Assembly (NCBI GenBank): GCA_050084985.1
Contig: JBITNC010000001.1
Coordinates: 116,994,001-117,058,000 of the forward strand
Direction: 5' to 3'
DNA length: 64,000 nucleotides
Source of the DNA: Nageia nagi
Lineage: Eukaryota > Pinophyta
Below, one piece after another: positions 35,311 to 44,864 of this stretch. The first letter of the stretch is position 1; every line of letters starts with the position of its first letter. Position numbers and translations under genes: made by a program. The notes beneath the pieces were generated by a model. That model saw only the letters and a program-made list of their open reading frames with translations, was not told where the DNA came from and searched no databases.

Positions 35311-36379
35311 ATTATGCCCTTCCCCCCAAGCAACTTGGAACATCTTTAGCTGCAGCAGAGTCTTCATGATTCTTCTCTTCCTCTTCCTCATAGTCATTTG
35401 TCATGGAAAAATAAGAATCGACAAACTCTGGCTCAATCCTCTCGATGGCTTCCATCCTTTGAAAACCAACTCCTCTTCCTTCTTGATCTCTCATGCCATG
35501 CAGTAGAACTTCTTGGCCTTGAACTCTAAACTTCATCTCTAGGGTTTTATAGTTGGGGGTGATTTCTCCAAGCGTATATAACCATTGAACTCCAAGCACT
35601 AGATGTGGTAGTCCTCCCAGGGGTAGGATGTATAAAGCGCTAGTAATGGAATAATCCCCAAATTTGACTTTAATATTCTCTACCATCCTTTGGCTTGATG
35701 TGGTGCTACTGTTACCTATGGCCACTTCGAATCCTAGAAATTCACGAGTCTTGAATCTCTTCTTTCTCATGAATTCTTCATCAATGAAGTTATGAGGGGC
35801 TCCCCCATCAATCAGTACCACAACCTTCCTGTTATCAACAAATACTTCCACCTTAATTGTCACGAATTGGGATGGTCCCTTCAAGGTGGCTAGTCCTCCT
35901 CCAATGTCTCTAACTTCAATCTCATGTTGGCAAATATTCAACTCATTATCAGAATCTTCTTTCACCTCAAAGACTTCGAGATACATATTTTGTGCCTTTC
36001 TGTTGCATCGGTGTCCTCTTTCCCATGGATTTCGGCACGTGAAGTAGAGTTTTTTCTTCCTTAGTTCTTCACGAGTCATAGAATCCACTTTGCTTATGGA
36101 CTTTGAAAAGGTAGTGTAGGCTTTCCTCCCATGGGTCCTTTTATTGTCATTGCTAGTGAGGCTCCTATTGTTATTGGTTTTGTCACCGCTCCCTTTGGTT
36201 TACCGGATCCCTCAAGTAATAATGCTTTGCGAATGGCTGTTGCTAACGTTGGGGGTTCCATGGCCTTGAGTGATGACCTTATGGGGTCTTGCAATCCGTC
36301 CATGAAGAGGTATGTGAGCCTTCCATCATCTACGTATGGGATAGAAACTGCAATCCTTTGGAACTCTTCTAAGCCCTGA
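35311..36379 (-). mobile_element. Ty3/gypsy gag-protease element 3, internal region (5'-truncated)
   Basis: Gag C-terminus (YVDDGRLTYLFMDGLQDPIR, ATAIRKALLLEGS) from 36379 to about 36110, then in another frame zinc knuckle, protease and a short acidic tail, then the polypurine tract and 3' LTR. Nothing lies between the protease tail and the PPT, so there is no space for reverse transcriptase or integrase. The right side is cut at about 36380. Confidence 0.8.
35312..36088 (-). CDS. Zinc knuckle and retropepsin of gypsy element 3 (open frame)
   Basis: An uninterrupted 258-codon frame from the first Met; the frame is open further upstream. Residues 18-30 are a knuckle CRNPWERGHRC. About 90-110 is the protease active site VVVLIDGGAPHNFIDEEF, later YILPLGGLPHLVLGVQWLYT and MKFRVQGQEVLLHGMRDQE. 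The tail is acidic (EEEEEK). The active-site triplet is DGG, as in element 4, where D-S/T-G is usual. The upstream gag is one base out of frame. It would process Gag in the particle if the DGG form is active. It is the best kept coding unit of the family here. Confidence 0.8.
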   Translation of the reverse strand: MDSMTREELRKKKLYFTCRNPWERGHRCNRKAQNMYLEVFEVKEDSDNELNICQHEIEVRDIGGGLATLKGPSQFVTIKVEVFVDNRKVVVLIDGGAPHNFIDEEFMRKKRFKTREFLGFEVAIGNSSTTSSQRMVENIKVKFGDYSITSALYILPLGGLPHLVLGVQWLYTLGEITPNYKTLEMKFRVQGQEVLLHGMRDQEGRGVGFQRMEAIERIEPEFVDSYFSMTNDYEEEEEKNHEDSAAAKDVPSCLGGRA

Positions 36380-37032
36380 CTGTAGTGGCTTGCTTGAGCA
36401 TAGCTAACTCCATCATCTATGTTTGGGACAGAAACATTAAAGCAATCTCTTGCTCAACAACAAGAGGAATAAACAATATTAGAGGTACCACATTAGGAGG
36501 TCAGGGATGGAAATATCCCCCTACAAATGGTGGTCCAACACGAAAAGGTATGAGGCATTTTGGCCTGACCTTCTTTGATATTCCTCAACAAAATTCCTTT
36601 GACCACTTAAATGTTAAGGAGATTCTTTTGGAAGTACAAGTATTCTACCATCTCAAGATGTGGATGTATTACCTAAAACACAATCTATTGTGTTGAAAGA
36701 AACCTCATCGATCTAGAAGAATTCGATCCCCCTGCCCTACCATAAATCCCCTAGGGGAAGTAGAGACCTTAGTTGGTACCCAAACTAGAAGCAAATGAAA
36801 AGTAGGGATTGACCTAAGGGTGGAAAAAAGAGTGGGTAGACTCTCAAACAAGGAGCTGAGGCTTAAATATACAAAAGCTGAAATACCTAACAACATTCAA
36901 ATGGTTTTGAATTTGGTAGGCAAGTAGAAGCTATAAATGGAAACTAAAGATAAGGAGATGGCCTCAAAGAACCAACGCCCTATAAACAAGAGGAGAGGGG
37001 AAGATATGTCCAAATTCATCTAAAAGATGAAG
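36380..37032 (+). other. Unidentified sequence interrupted by a solo LTR
   Basis: From 36380 the gag homology ends. A plus-strand frame stays open 36385-36696 (starts about ACLSIANSIIYVWDR, ends YLKHNLLC), and Lys-rich pieces follow in other frames. I recognise no domain. The sequence resumes after the solo LTR at 38507. Confidence 0.35.
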
Positions 37033-38506
37033 TGTAATGTTCTGTTTTTTGGAGTTCCACTCACTTATGATTTTGTAGGGATTCCGTCTTCTACGAGCCA
37101 AGGATTATCTTTTTTCTTCCAGAAATGGATATGACATCTTCTACCAATAGTTTTGATAGGTTATACGACGTGGTTTCATCAAGAAACGAAGGAGATATCA
37201 CACTTTGAAGTTCGCTTCAGAAGCCAGATTTATACTATTGCACGCACGGGTCCCACCTATCTAATTTGTTGTAACTTCATAATTTTGACACTAAAAATGG
37301 GACGTCCCTCCTCTATGACGAATTATTGTTGCTTTTAAGTATTTTAATGTATTTAATTCCTATGATGATGGATTTTCTAAATTGGGTGCAAAAATGAGTA
37401 ATTGAGCACTCCAAGATGGAAAGTCCCTCTTCTAGGGATATAGGAGTGATTTTAAGTTAGCTAGGAGTCTAATTTAGGTAGCCACCTCATACTAGGGAGC
37501 AATTAATAATTTTGTAACCTTAATGAGGAATTAAAATGTCTAGGTTGGGTCAGCCAACCCCTTTGGATGAGAAGCCTACTTTAAAGGCAATTAGGGTCTC
37601 ATTTGAAGCATATGCTTGATTATTATTATTTTGTGGGTGTAAGCCCTCTCCTTTCCTCTTGCTAACAAAAGGGAGGTCTTGAGGTCTAGCATTCCTCTTG
37701 GCTAATACAATTGCTACCTTAAGGCCTAGCATTCATTTTGGATTATCGACTACTATCTTGAGGCGTAGCATTCCCCTAGGGTTACTCGACTGCTACCTTG
37801 AGGCCTAGCATTCCTCTTGGATTATCGACTGCTACTTAGAGGTCTAGCATCCCTCCTAAGTTACCTAACTGCCAACACTACTACAAGCTCTTGGAATCCA
37901 TTAGGAATTCACTCCACCATCACTATAGAGGTTTTTCCAGCTTGAAGGAGGTCGTTCTTGGGGCCTGGCTACCCATTTCAGTCTTCCTAAGGAGGGCGCT
38001 CCATCACCTAGGGTCCTTGAGTTCGTTGCACCACATGATCTGCATCCGGGAAGGTCATTTGAGGATCTTGGCATCATCACTTCAGCCTTCCACTAGGTCA
38101 TCCACCTCATTGGGAGTTCCAAATCTGATTCAGAGGGTTTGTGGGTGAAGATCTAGTCCCCCTAGCTAGGGACGTCTCACTCTAGGGCATCATTTTGCTC
38201 CATTGAGGCATGTAATCATTTCTTTTAGCATTATTAATTGGAGATATATTTTGTGGCATCATAAGAATAATATTTTCAAGGGTATCATTGAGATCTTGCA
38301 TTGAGCTATTGGTCATGTGGTTTATGTGATGAATTTCTGAGTAGATCTCGCCTTTGCATGATTTGTCCCATTTTGAGGCAGGCATTTTGAGTATTTGAAG
38401 TGCATGGAAGGTATGAATGAATTAATGGAAATTTATGAGAATTTTTGGAGATTAATTTCAGCATTATTTGAGCATTTTCGGACGAGCCCTAGTTAGGCTC
38501 ATTACA
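37033..38506 (+). mobile_element. 1.5 kb solo LTR, TSD TGAAG
   Basis: 1474 bp, TGTAATGTTCTG to GGCTCATTACA, inverted ends TGTAATG/CATTACA, flanked by TGAAG at 37028-37032 and 38507-38511. Homologous in opposite orientation to 40818-42126. Near 37680-37880 a unit of about 40 bp (CTACCTTGAGGCCTAGCATTCC) repeats four times. No coding domain. Confidence 0.85.
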
Positions 38507-39147
38507 TGAAGATACTTTTTTGGGAGGATAGGCAGTACCCAGAATGAGCTCTGATGGATAGCTCTAAGTAGTTAGAAAGGAGGTCAGGTACCATGTACAA
38601 TTTCTGCCAACCTCTAAGGATACCTTTTGTTAGAGGAAGATCAGTTTCAGAAGGTGGCTTCTCCTTCTATTTGAAAGGACCCCTACTATTACTTTTTTAA
38701 TTGTAAGTTTTTGAGTGGATATTTTCTTTAGATCCAATTGCTTTGGATATTTTCTGCGAGAATATTTCCTATCTTTACCCTTTTGTTTACAAATAGAAAG
38801 AAATAAAAAGATAGGGACTATCAAATTGTTCATAGTTTACTCTCTATTTGAAATCCGAAAAGTTCAATATTTCTATGGGAATCTGCTCCAAGTCTCTAAA
38901 TACTTAATATAAAATCCTAATATAGGAATGAATCGTAAGGCTACAAACATATCATATAAAAGAATATTTCCTTTCTGCACATAATTCGATTGAATACTTC
39001 CAAAGTTTATACAAAAAACATGAAGAATAATTCCTCTACAACTGTTGAAACAACCCTATGCATGCAAGCTGTAACGAATTCATTACGAAAGAATTAATCC
39101 ATTGTGAAGGACTGTAGCCATGCTGAAAACTACTGAAGTATGCTTAC
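38507..39147. other. RNase J intron, unassigned
   Basis: Continuation of the sequence split by the solo LTR, then AT-rich intron up to the donor at 39147. No gene seen. Confidence 0.4.
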
Positions 39148-39245
39148 CTGGCAATAACAATACCATCTAATGCTATTTTCATCCTCTCATTAATGCAAAG
39201 TTCTGTTGAATTTCCAAACGCTTTATCTCCATCATTATACATCAA
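39148..39245 (-). CDS. RNJ: RNase J exon, linker to C-terminal domain
   Basis: A 98 bp exon between acceptor AAACAG and donor GTAAGC. It encodes [19 protein letters not shown] and [13 protein letters not shown], then ends with two bases of a split codon. The split AG joins T at 22942 to give Ser, so the protein continues SVEVKRPQK. LMYxDGDKAFGxSTELC is a strongly conserved plant RNase J stretch. The next exon is 16.2 kb away. Confidence 0.94.
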
Positions 39246-39366
39246 CTGTTTGTTTTAAAAGTAACAAGTAGAACTAGGTCAAGTTGATCAAATTGGCAAA
39301 ACAATCAAACAAATAATACTTTCTAATTTGTTAAAGAGAATTTTGCCTTCTAAATAAGAGGCTAAC

Positions 39367-39462
39367 CTGTAGGTTCTCCTTGCCTAGACAAAAAAAACCA
39401 TTTGAAAGAACCCTCCTGTTTCTTAGGTGAGAAACGCCAAGCATCTCCCCATTTTTAATAAC
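39367..39462 (-). CDS. RNJ: RNase J exon, end of beta-CASP/lactamase core
   Basis: A 96 bp exon of 32 codons, phase 0 at both ends, between acceptor TTATTTAG and donor GTTAGC. It encodes [20 protein letters not shown] and then [12 protein letters not shown]. This is the segment that closes the nuclease core in plant RNase J and follows the GIRHTT of the upstream exon without a gap. No stop or frameshift is present. Confidence 0.94.
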
Positions 39463-39625
39463 CTAAATAAGGAGAGAGAAGAAGCAGTTAATCATTATAG
39501 AGATCACATTTCTAGAAGTGTTATATACATTTGAATGCCTTCATTCTAATACATAAAGCAGCTGTATTTCTAGCACATTTTCTTTAAATATCATCGAATT
39601 AAATAACATATTTCCCTGAACTTAC

Positions 39626-39739
39626 AGTTGTATGCCGAATGCCAGTAGACTTTCCAAGTAACTCATGCTCTTTAAGGAATGCATATTCCCCATGAATAGG
39701 TAAGAAATGCTGGGGCTTGACCAGCCTAAGAACTTCTTC
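39626..39739 (-). CDS. RNJ: RNase J exon, beta-CASP motif C (PIHGE)
   Basis: A 114 bp exon of 38 codons, phase 0 at both ends, between acceptor TTGGAAG and donor GTAAGT. It encodes [18 protein letters not shown] followed by [20 protein letters not shown], nearly identical in pattern to other plant RNase J proteins. The histidine of PIHGE is motif C of the beta-CASP family; a histidine here, in place of valine, is the known mark of RNA-directed rather than DNA-directed members. The exon sits at the right edge of a tight cluster of three exons (39739-39148) and is preceded by a 21 kb intron. Confidence 0.95.
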
Positions 39740-40817
39740 CTTCCAAGACAAATCACATAAATGGTAAACATTTGAACCATATTAAAAATATAACCAGCCA
39801 TACAACTTCAAATCTAAAGCATCATGAATACTAAACTAAAGATGTAAAAGAGTATTAAATAAATGAGGAAGTTTCTATTAAACAAGTGAGACTTTCATTG
39901 TAAAGACATCAAACCAAAATACTTAACTAAAGATGAAAACAGAAACATCTGATTTGAAACAATTAAACTGTGTACATCAATCAGTAACATGTTTGAAGCA
40001 TATAAAGAAAATATAGAAAGCTTCCCACCAAATAAAACTCAAAGGATAGAGGAGCTATAGCTCTCTTAACTGAAAAACATGAAGGATTTTGTTTGTTATG
40101 CAATGTATCATATGGATTGGCATCTGATTTCCCATGAGGTTTAACACCATCTTGAGTTTGAAACCAAAGGATGCACAAGTTTTTAGCTATACATAGAAGG
40201 TAATGTGATTTCTTTATGACCACACAGGGGTCTCACCACCTAATTAGCCATTCTAGTTGATCTACTATCTAAAACTCCACATTTATTTTGTATCTTCAAA
40301 GAAAACAAATGGACGCTTGCCATCTAAGCACATCACATGTGAACTATATTATATTTAAATGGTGTAATCTAAGATTCATAACCTACTCCACCTATCACTG
40401 AATGAATAATTTTATGTTCATTATGCTATAATTAGGCTTTTTATTATAATAAATATAAATACAAGGTGATTGTAGGCACTTAAATTTGCATTTCAGTTAT
40501 TCAAAATGTATTTATTTAATCTTGGACCCCCTTGGGGTTATTTTCAAATAACTTATGTGATTTCCTCTAAGTTAGCATTATCTTTATGCACATTGTTCAA
40601 AGTGGCTCCACCTAGGTAAACTCAAAAGCAAATTTGTGAATCCTTTATAAAGCGTTCTTTGGTGTTCACTCCAAATATGATGTAAAGAGGATGAACAAGG
40701 CATTAAAAAAATCATAAGCAATCATCATCATTCAATTTTATCTTCAATCATCACAACAATATTATCAGAGTCATCCAAGTAGTCGATGGAATGAAACGCA
40801 AGCCAAATACGCATTCA
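39740..40817. other. RNase J intron, unassigned, with a dispersed repeat
   Basis: No gene. About 40560-40660 is an inverted copy of the repeat at 21280-21440 (reverse complement contains GTGCATAAAGATAATGCTAA). Confidence 0.4.
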
Positions 40818-42126
40818 TGTGATATTCCCAAACCGGGAACTCTAGGAATAGCTCAAAATATTTCTGAAATAATTCTTTAAAATTCCACTAATTCTAAATA
40901 ACTCAAATACACCCTAATCATGCTCATAAAATAATTCTTATCACTCCACAATTATTCTAAAATTAGGATGAATTGTTCTAGCGCATCAAATACTCAAAAT
41001 AACATCATAATCAAGTATGCATCCAATACCAATAGCAAGATCTGAATTACACACAATGAAATGATGTTGGAAAATATATTTAAACTATTGAATAACATAT
41101 CTAACCAAGAGAAATGAGTTACAAACCTCTCAAGAGCACATATGTGACAAAGAATGAGACATCTCAACCAGGGAGACTAGATCTCACGTTAGGAACCCTC
41201 GAATGTGCTCAGATTGACTCAAGAAGTTGTATGTCTAGTAGTTGCCTCTTCAAGAATGCAGATCTGGTAGTGGAAATGTCTCAAGAAACCCCAAGGTGTG
41301 ATGTTTGGGGTAGTCAGCCCTCCTCAGTAGATCAGGAGGTGCACACAAGCTCAACAATGGTGGATCTCAACAATTGTAGTTAGATCCCAAATGGATCTCA
41401 GCAGCAATAGTAGTTGGAGTGAATCCTTAATGGATACCAAGACTCCTCAACAGTGATGGCAATCTTCAAGTAGTAGTCAAAAGACCTTTGAGGAATGCTA
41501 GGCCTCAAAGTAGCAATCAACTAAGGCTTGAGGAATGTCAGACCTCAAGTACCTCCCTTGCGCGCACAAGAGGAATGAAGAGAGCTCATGCCCACAAAAT
41601 GTCAATAAACAAGCATATCCTCCAAATGAGACTCTAATTGCCTTTTATAGGAGGTGTCTCATCCAAAGGGGTTGGTCGACCCAACCTAGACATTTTAATT
41701 CCTCATTGGGGTTACAAAACATTATTAAACTCTCCAAGATGAGGCGTTGAGCCTAATTGACCTATCGAGCCCACCAAACTACAACTTAAGGACTCATTAT
41801 GTCCCATAAGTGAGGCATCACCTTTTAGGAGCATAGATTGAGGTCATTAATTACATTTTTACATTTGATGGTGGAAAATAGCCCAAGACTCCTAAAATAA
41901 AAATCACTCCTAAATCCCTAGAAGAGGGACATCCAACACACTTTTGCACCCAAGATGAATGTTCATCCACATCGGGAAGCCATCAAATGGTGTAGTTACA
42001 TCTAATTGCATAAAAGAACCTCAAATCACAAAGAATGCCTCCCAGAGGAGACGCATCCCACATCATGACGAAGAATAGTTGAGAGTGAACCACTCATGAA
42101 AGGGATCTTGAAAGATGGACATTACA
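40818..42126 (-). mobile_element. 1.3 kb solo LTR (or 3' LTR of element 2), TSD ATTC(A/G)
   Basis: 1309 bp, TGTGATATTCCC to GATGGACATTACA on the plus strand. Flanks are ATTCA (40813-40817) and ATTCG (42127-42131). The same family as 37033-38506, inverted; a TATA-like CTATAAAAGGC (minus) lies near 41645. It stands where the 3' LTR of element 2 should be, but does not match that element's 5' LTR (44865-46096) except at the ends, so I favour a separate solo LTR. Confidence 0.7.
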
Positions 42127-42198
42127 ATTCGAGACAAATGGCCTACCCTTTTGGCACTCAAACTCAAAATGCAGACACTCTAGTCTCAAGCCATTGCT

Positions 42199-42799
42199 CT
42201 AAATTATATGCATATCAAATCCACCATCACCCTCAACAAGATCATCTTCAAACTTATCATTCTCATAATCGTCTTCTTGGATATCACCCAAATCAAATAG
42301 CCATCGCACTCCTAAGATGATATGAGGACGTCCCTTCAAAGGGTAAATGTAGAAGTCTTCCCTCACCATACAACTCTGCAATCTCACACCAAACCTCTCA
42401 AGTATGTGGTCCACCAATGTGAGCTTCCCATTGGCATTGGAAACTCTGAATCCCTCAAATCCTTTGGTCTTCAGGTTCTTCTTCTCAGCAAAGCCTGCAT
42501 CAATGAAGTTGTGGGATGCTTCTAGGTCAATCAAGACCATCACATCTTGTCCTCCTACTTGTCCCATGATTTTCAAAGTGAGATACTTATTTACTTCATG
42601 CAACAAAGCAATCATGCTTCCCAATGTAACCTTAACCCGAGGTGAATCCTGATCTAGGGTATCTACCCCAATCTCCATATCCGAATCATCTAATTCACCT
42701 TCCGAAAACACCTCTATATAATGCACCTCCCCTTTGCCTTGGCAACGGTGTCCTGGCTCCCAAGTCTTCTTGCAATAAAAGCACTTGCCTTCCTCTCTT
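42199..42799 (-). pseudogene. Zinc knuckle and retropepsin of element 2
   Basis: The minus strand reads EEGKCFYCKKTWEPGHRCQG (knuckle), an acidic linker with LDDSDMEIGVDTLD, then YLTLKIMGQVGGQDVMVLID, LEASHNFIDAGF, FEGFRVSNANGKL, YPLKGRPHIILGVRWLFDL and an acidic end to 42199. The catalytic triplet is lost (D-L-E), so it is inactive. The frame continues into the gag once the solo LTR is removed: KLR-EEGKCFYC. Confidence 0.82.
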
Positions 42800-43292
42800 T
42801 GAGAGAATTGACCTATAACATGAACAACTCTAAACTCCCAAAGATCACATGAAAGCTCACAAATCACATCTAACAAAGACACAAATCAATCTCACAAAGA
42901 TAACCCAAGATGTAAGTGGTTCTTCCAACTAGGAGTACATCCACTAACTAGATCTCACTTCATTCACAATATGAACTCTTACAAACTTTCTAACCTCAAC
43001 TCCTAAACACTATCATAATTTTACTCCACAAATTGGTGTGTAATCACAAAGAAGGAGCCTTCTATTTATAGGCTAAAATCCCTCTTTGGATCATCCTTTT
43101 ACCCAATGTACAAAAGCATGACATGCACATCCTTTTACCCAAGGGGCATGCTCATGACATGGAGTGTAGGACAAGTTAAATTATCATATTCACTTAAATA
43201 CTTAAGGTATCAAATGATACCCTTAAGTATTAGTGAACTTACATAGAAAATTATTACATAACCTTTACAATAATTCATTATACATTCCAACA
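42800..43292 (-). mobile_element. 0.49 kb solo LTR (copy B), TSD CTCTT, inside element 2 gag
   Basis: 493 bp, TGAGAGAATT to TTCCAACA on the plus strand, flanked by perfect CTCTT at 42795-42799 and 43293-43297. On the minus strand it starts TGTTGGAATG and has a TATA box CCTATAAATAGAAGG near 43055. Removing it with one CTCTT restores the gag frame RRKLREEGKCFYC exactly. It is homologous to 10441-10928. Size and TGTTGGAAT start suggest a copia-type LTR. Confidence 0.92.
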
Positions 43293-44778
43293 CTCTTAAC
43301 TTCCTCCGTGTGGTTGCGTCCAACTGATTTGTTCTAGACGGAGGGAAGGGTTTGGCCTTACTAGGCCCTTCTCTATCTGTCATTGGCTTTCGATTGACAA
43401 GGCCCCTGTACATCTGCCTCCCTTGAGGATTTTACCATGGGTTCAAGGTCATACGTTGCCTAGATAGCATCATCAAGACTCTTAGGGGAAGCTACCTTAA
43501 CCATCCTAGCAACGGCTCCATCAACCCTTCAATGAAGAGGAATATCAATCTCTCCTTAGGAATATGGTGGATCATGATGGAAATCCTCAAAAACTATGCC
43601 ACATAATCGTCTTCCGTCCCTAGCTGTCTCAATGATGTCAGATCTCGAAAGTAATCATTTTCCTTCTTCCAGTCAAACCGCTTGACCAACCGTCTAGCAA
43701 ACTCATCAAAAGAGGTGATGAGAGAATGCCCTTGGCTAATCACCCCATGCTGCCACCACTCAAAGACATCTCCCTCAAAATGCAATGAGGCAAAATGAAT
43801 TGCATCCTCCACCATGTTAGGGCTTAGGGTGAAATAGGTTTGCAATTGATGTAACCATTCCCTAATCGTCATCTCATGCTGCAATTCCTTGTCATCCCCT
43901 GAACTACTAGAATTGTGTGGGCAATGTAAATTGCTTCCCTTCAAACCTAAGATCTCCAAGTAGTCGTTGAATTTCACATCTCTCCTCAACCCTAGATCCA
44001 ACATGGAATATTCCCTGAAGATCTGATTCAACTCCAACGGGATAGCAACCCTATTCTTCATCACCTCCCCAGACTTCTAAGCAAACATGGGCTTGGACGG
44101 TTTTGGAATAACCCACTACTCCTCTATCCTATCAACGTCCTCCTCCAGGTATCTCCCTAGGAGGGGGTTTGTAACCAAGGGTGCTCAATGTGAGTGCGAC
44201 CTCAAGAATGTGGCCTCTGGATGTCCCATCGACCCATGGTTGGTTGACTCCTGATCCATCAAACTTCGAGATCTCCTCATGCTCGACTCTTGATCTACCT
44301 AATCCTCCTCATATGGCTCCTCTCTGTCATCTCTGGTATGACATAGGGCTTCTCTGTCACCCCTAGTGTGATATGGGGTCCCCCTCTCATCCCTGATGTG
44401 TCGTGGGACCTCCTGATCATCCCTGATGTGACGTGATGCCTCCTGGTCATCCTTGGCATGATGTGGGGGGATATGTTGCCCCCAGGGCTCTTCATAAACT
44501 TCCAAATGCATGTTCAACTGTTGTTGCATGGACATCATCACTCCAATCATGCTATGGATACTTAAGTGAGCTCGTCAAACTTCCATTCGAGGGTGGATGC
44601 CTGAACCGAAGTCAAACTCCTCCTCCTGGCAATCTGTGGTCTCTCTCTGTGCCTCTCCCTCATCCTCGAATGCTCCTTTATTCGGTATTCCATCCATCCA
44701 AGGCCTTCGTTCCTCCTAGACAGCTCTAGAAGGTGCCTCCTCTGTGTGTGATTTTTCACTTTTCCTAGCAGATGCCAT
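43293..44778 (-). pseudogene. Gag of gypsy element 2
   Basis: It starts MASARKSEKSHTEEA at 44778, hits an in-frame TAG soon after, then an Arg-rich part, the 30 bp repeat part (44462-44313), and from 44064 LDLGLRRDVKFNDYLEILGL, IREWLHQLQTYF, FASLHFEGDVFEWWQHGV, FDEFARRLVKRFDW and LTSLRQLGTEDDYVA, the standard retrotransposon gag core. The C-terminal part reads FLFIEGLMEPLLG. Gag forms the particle; stops and shifts make this copy defective. Confidence 0.82.
44313..44462 (-). repeat. 30 bp tandem repeat in gag, five units
   Basis: Five units of exactly 30 bp (44313, 44343, 44373, 44403, 44433). In the element's sense they encode ten-residue units such as RHIRDDQEVP and CHTRDDREEP. All units keep length, so the reading frame is held. 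Element 1 has four units at 2368-2487. Confidence 0.88.
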
Positions 44779-44850
44779 CTCTTTGCGAGTGTTGAATCTA
44801 GTGTAGTAAGGGTGTATTGTCGGTCTCATGCACAAGCTGGCCAGATACAA

Positions 44851-44862
44851 GCTCTGATACCA
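44851..44862 (-). other. Primer binding site, element 2
   Basis: Minus-strand TGGTATCAGAGC, a perfect match to the site for initiator tRNA-Met, two bases from the LTR. Confidence 0.88.
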
Positions 44863-44864
44863 CT

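Noticed and set aside
44851-44862. tRNA gene suggested by the TGGTATCAGAGC matches at several places
   Set aside because: Only 12 bases match, always next to an LTR, so these are primer binding sites.
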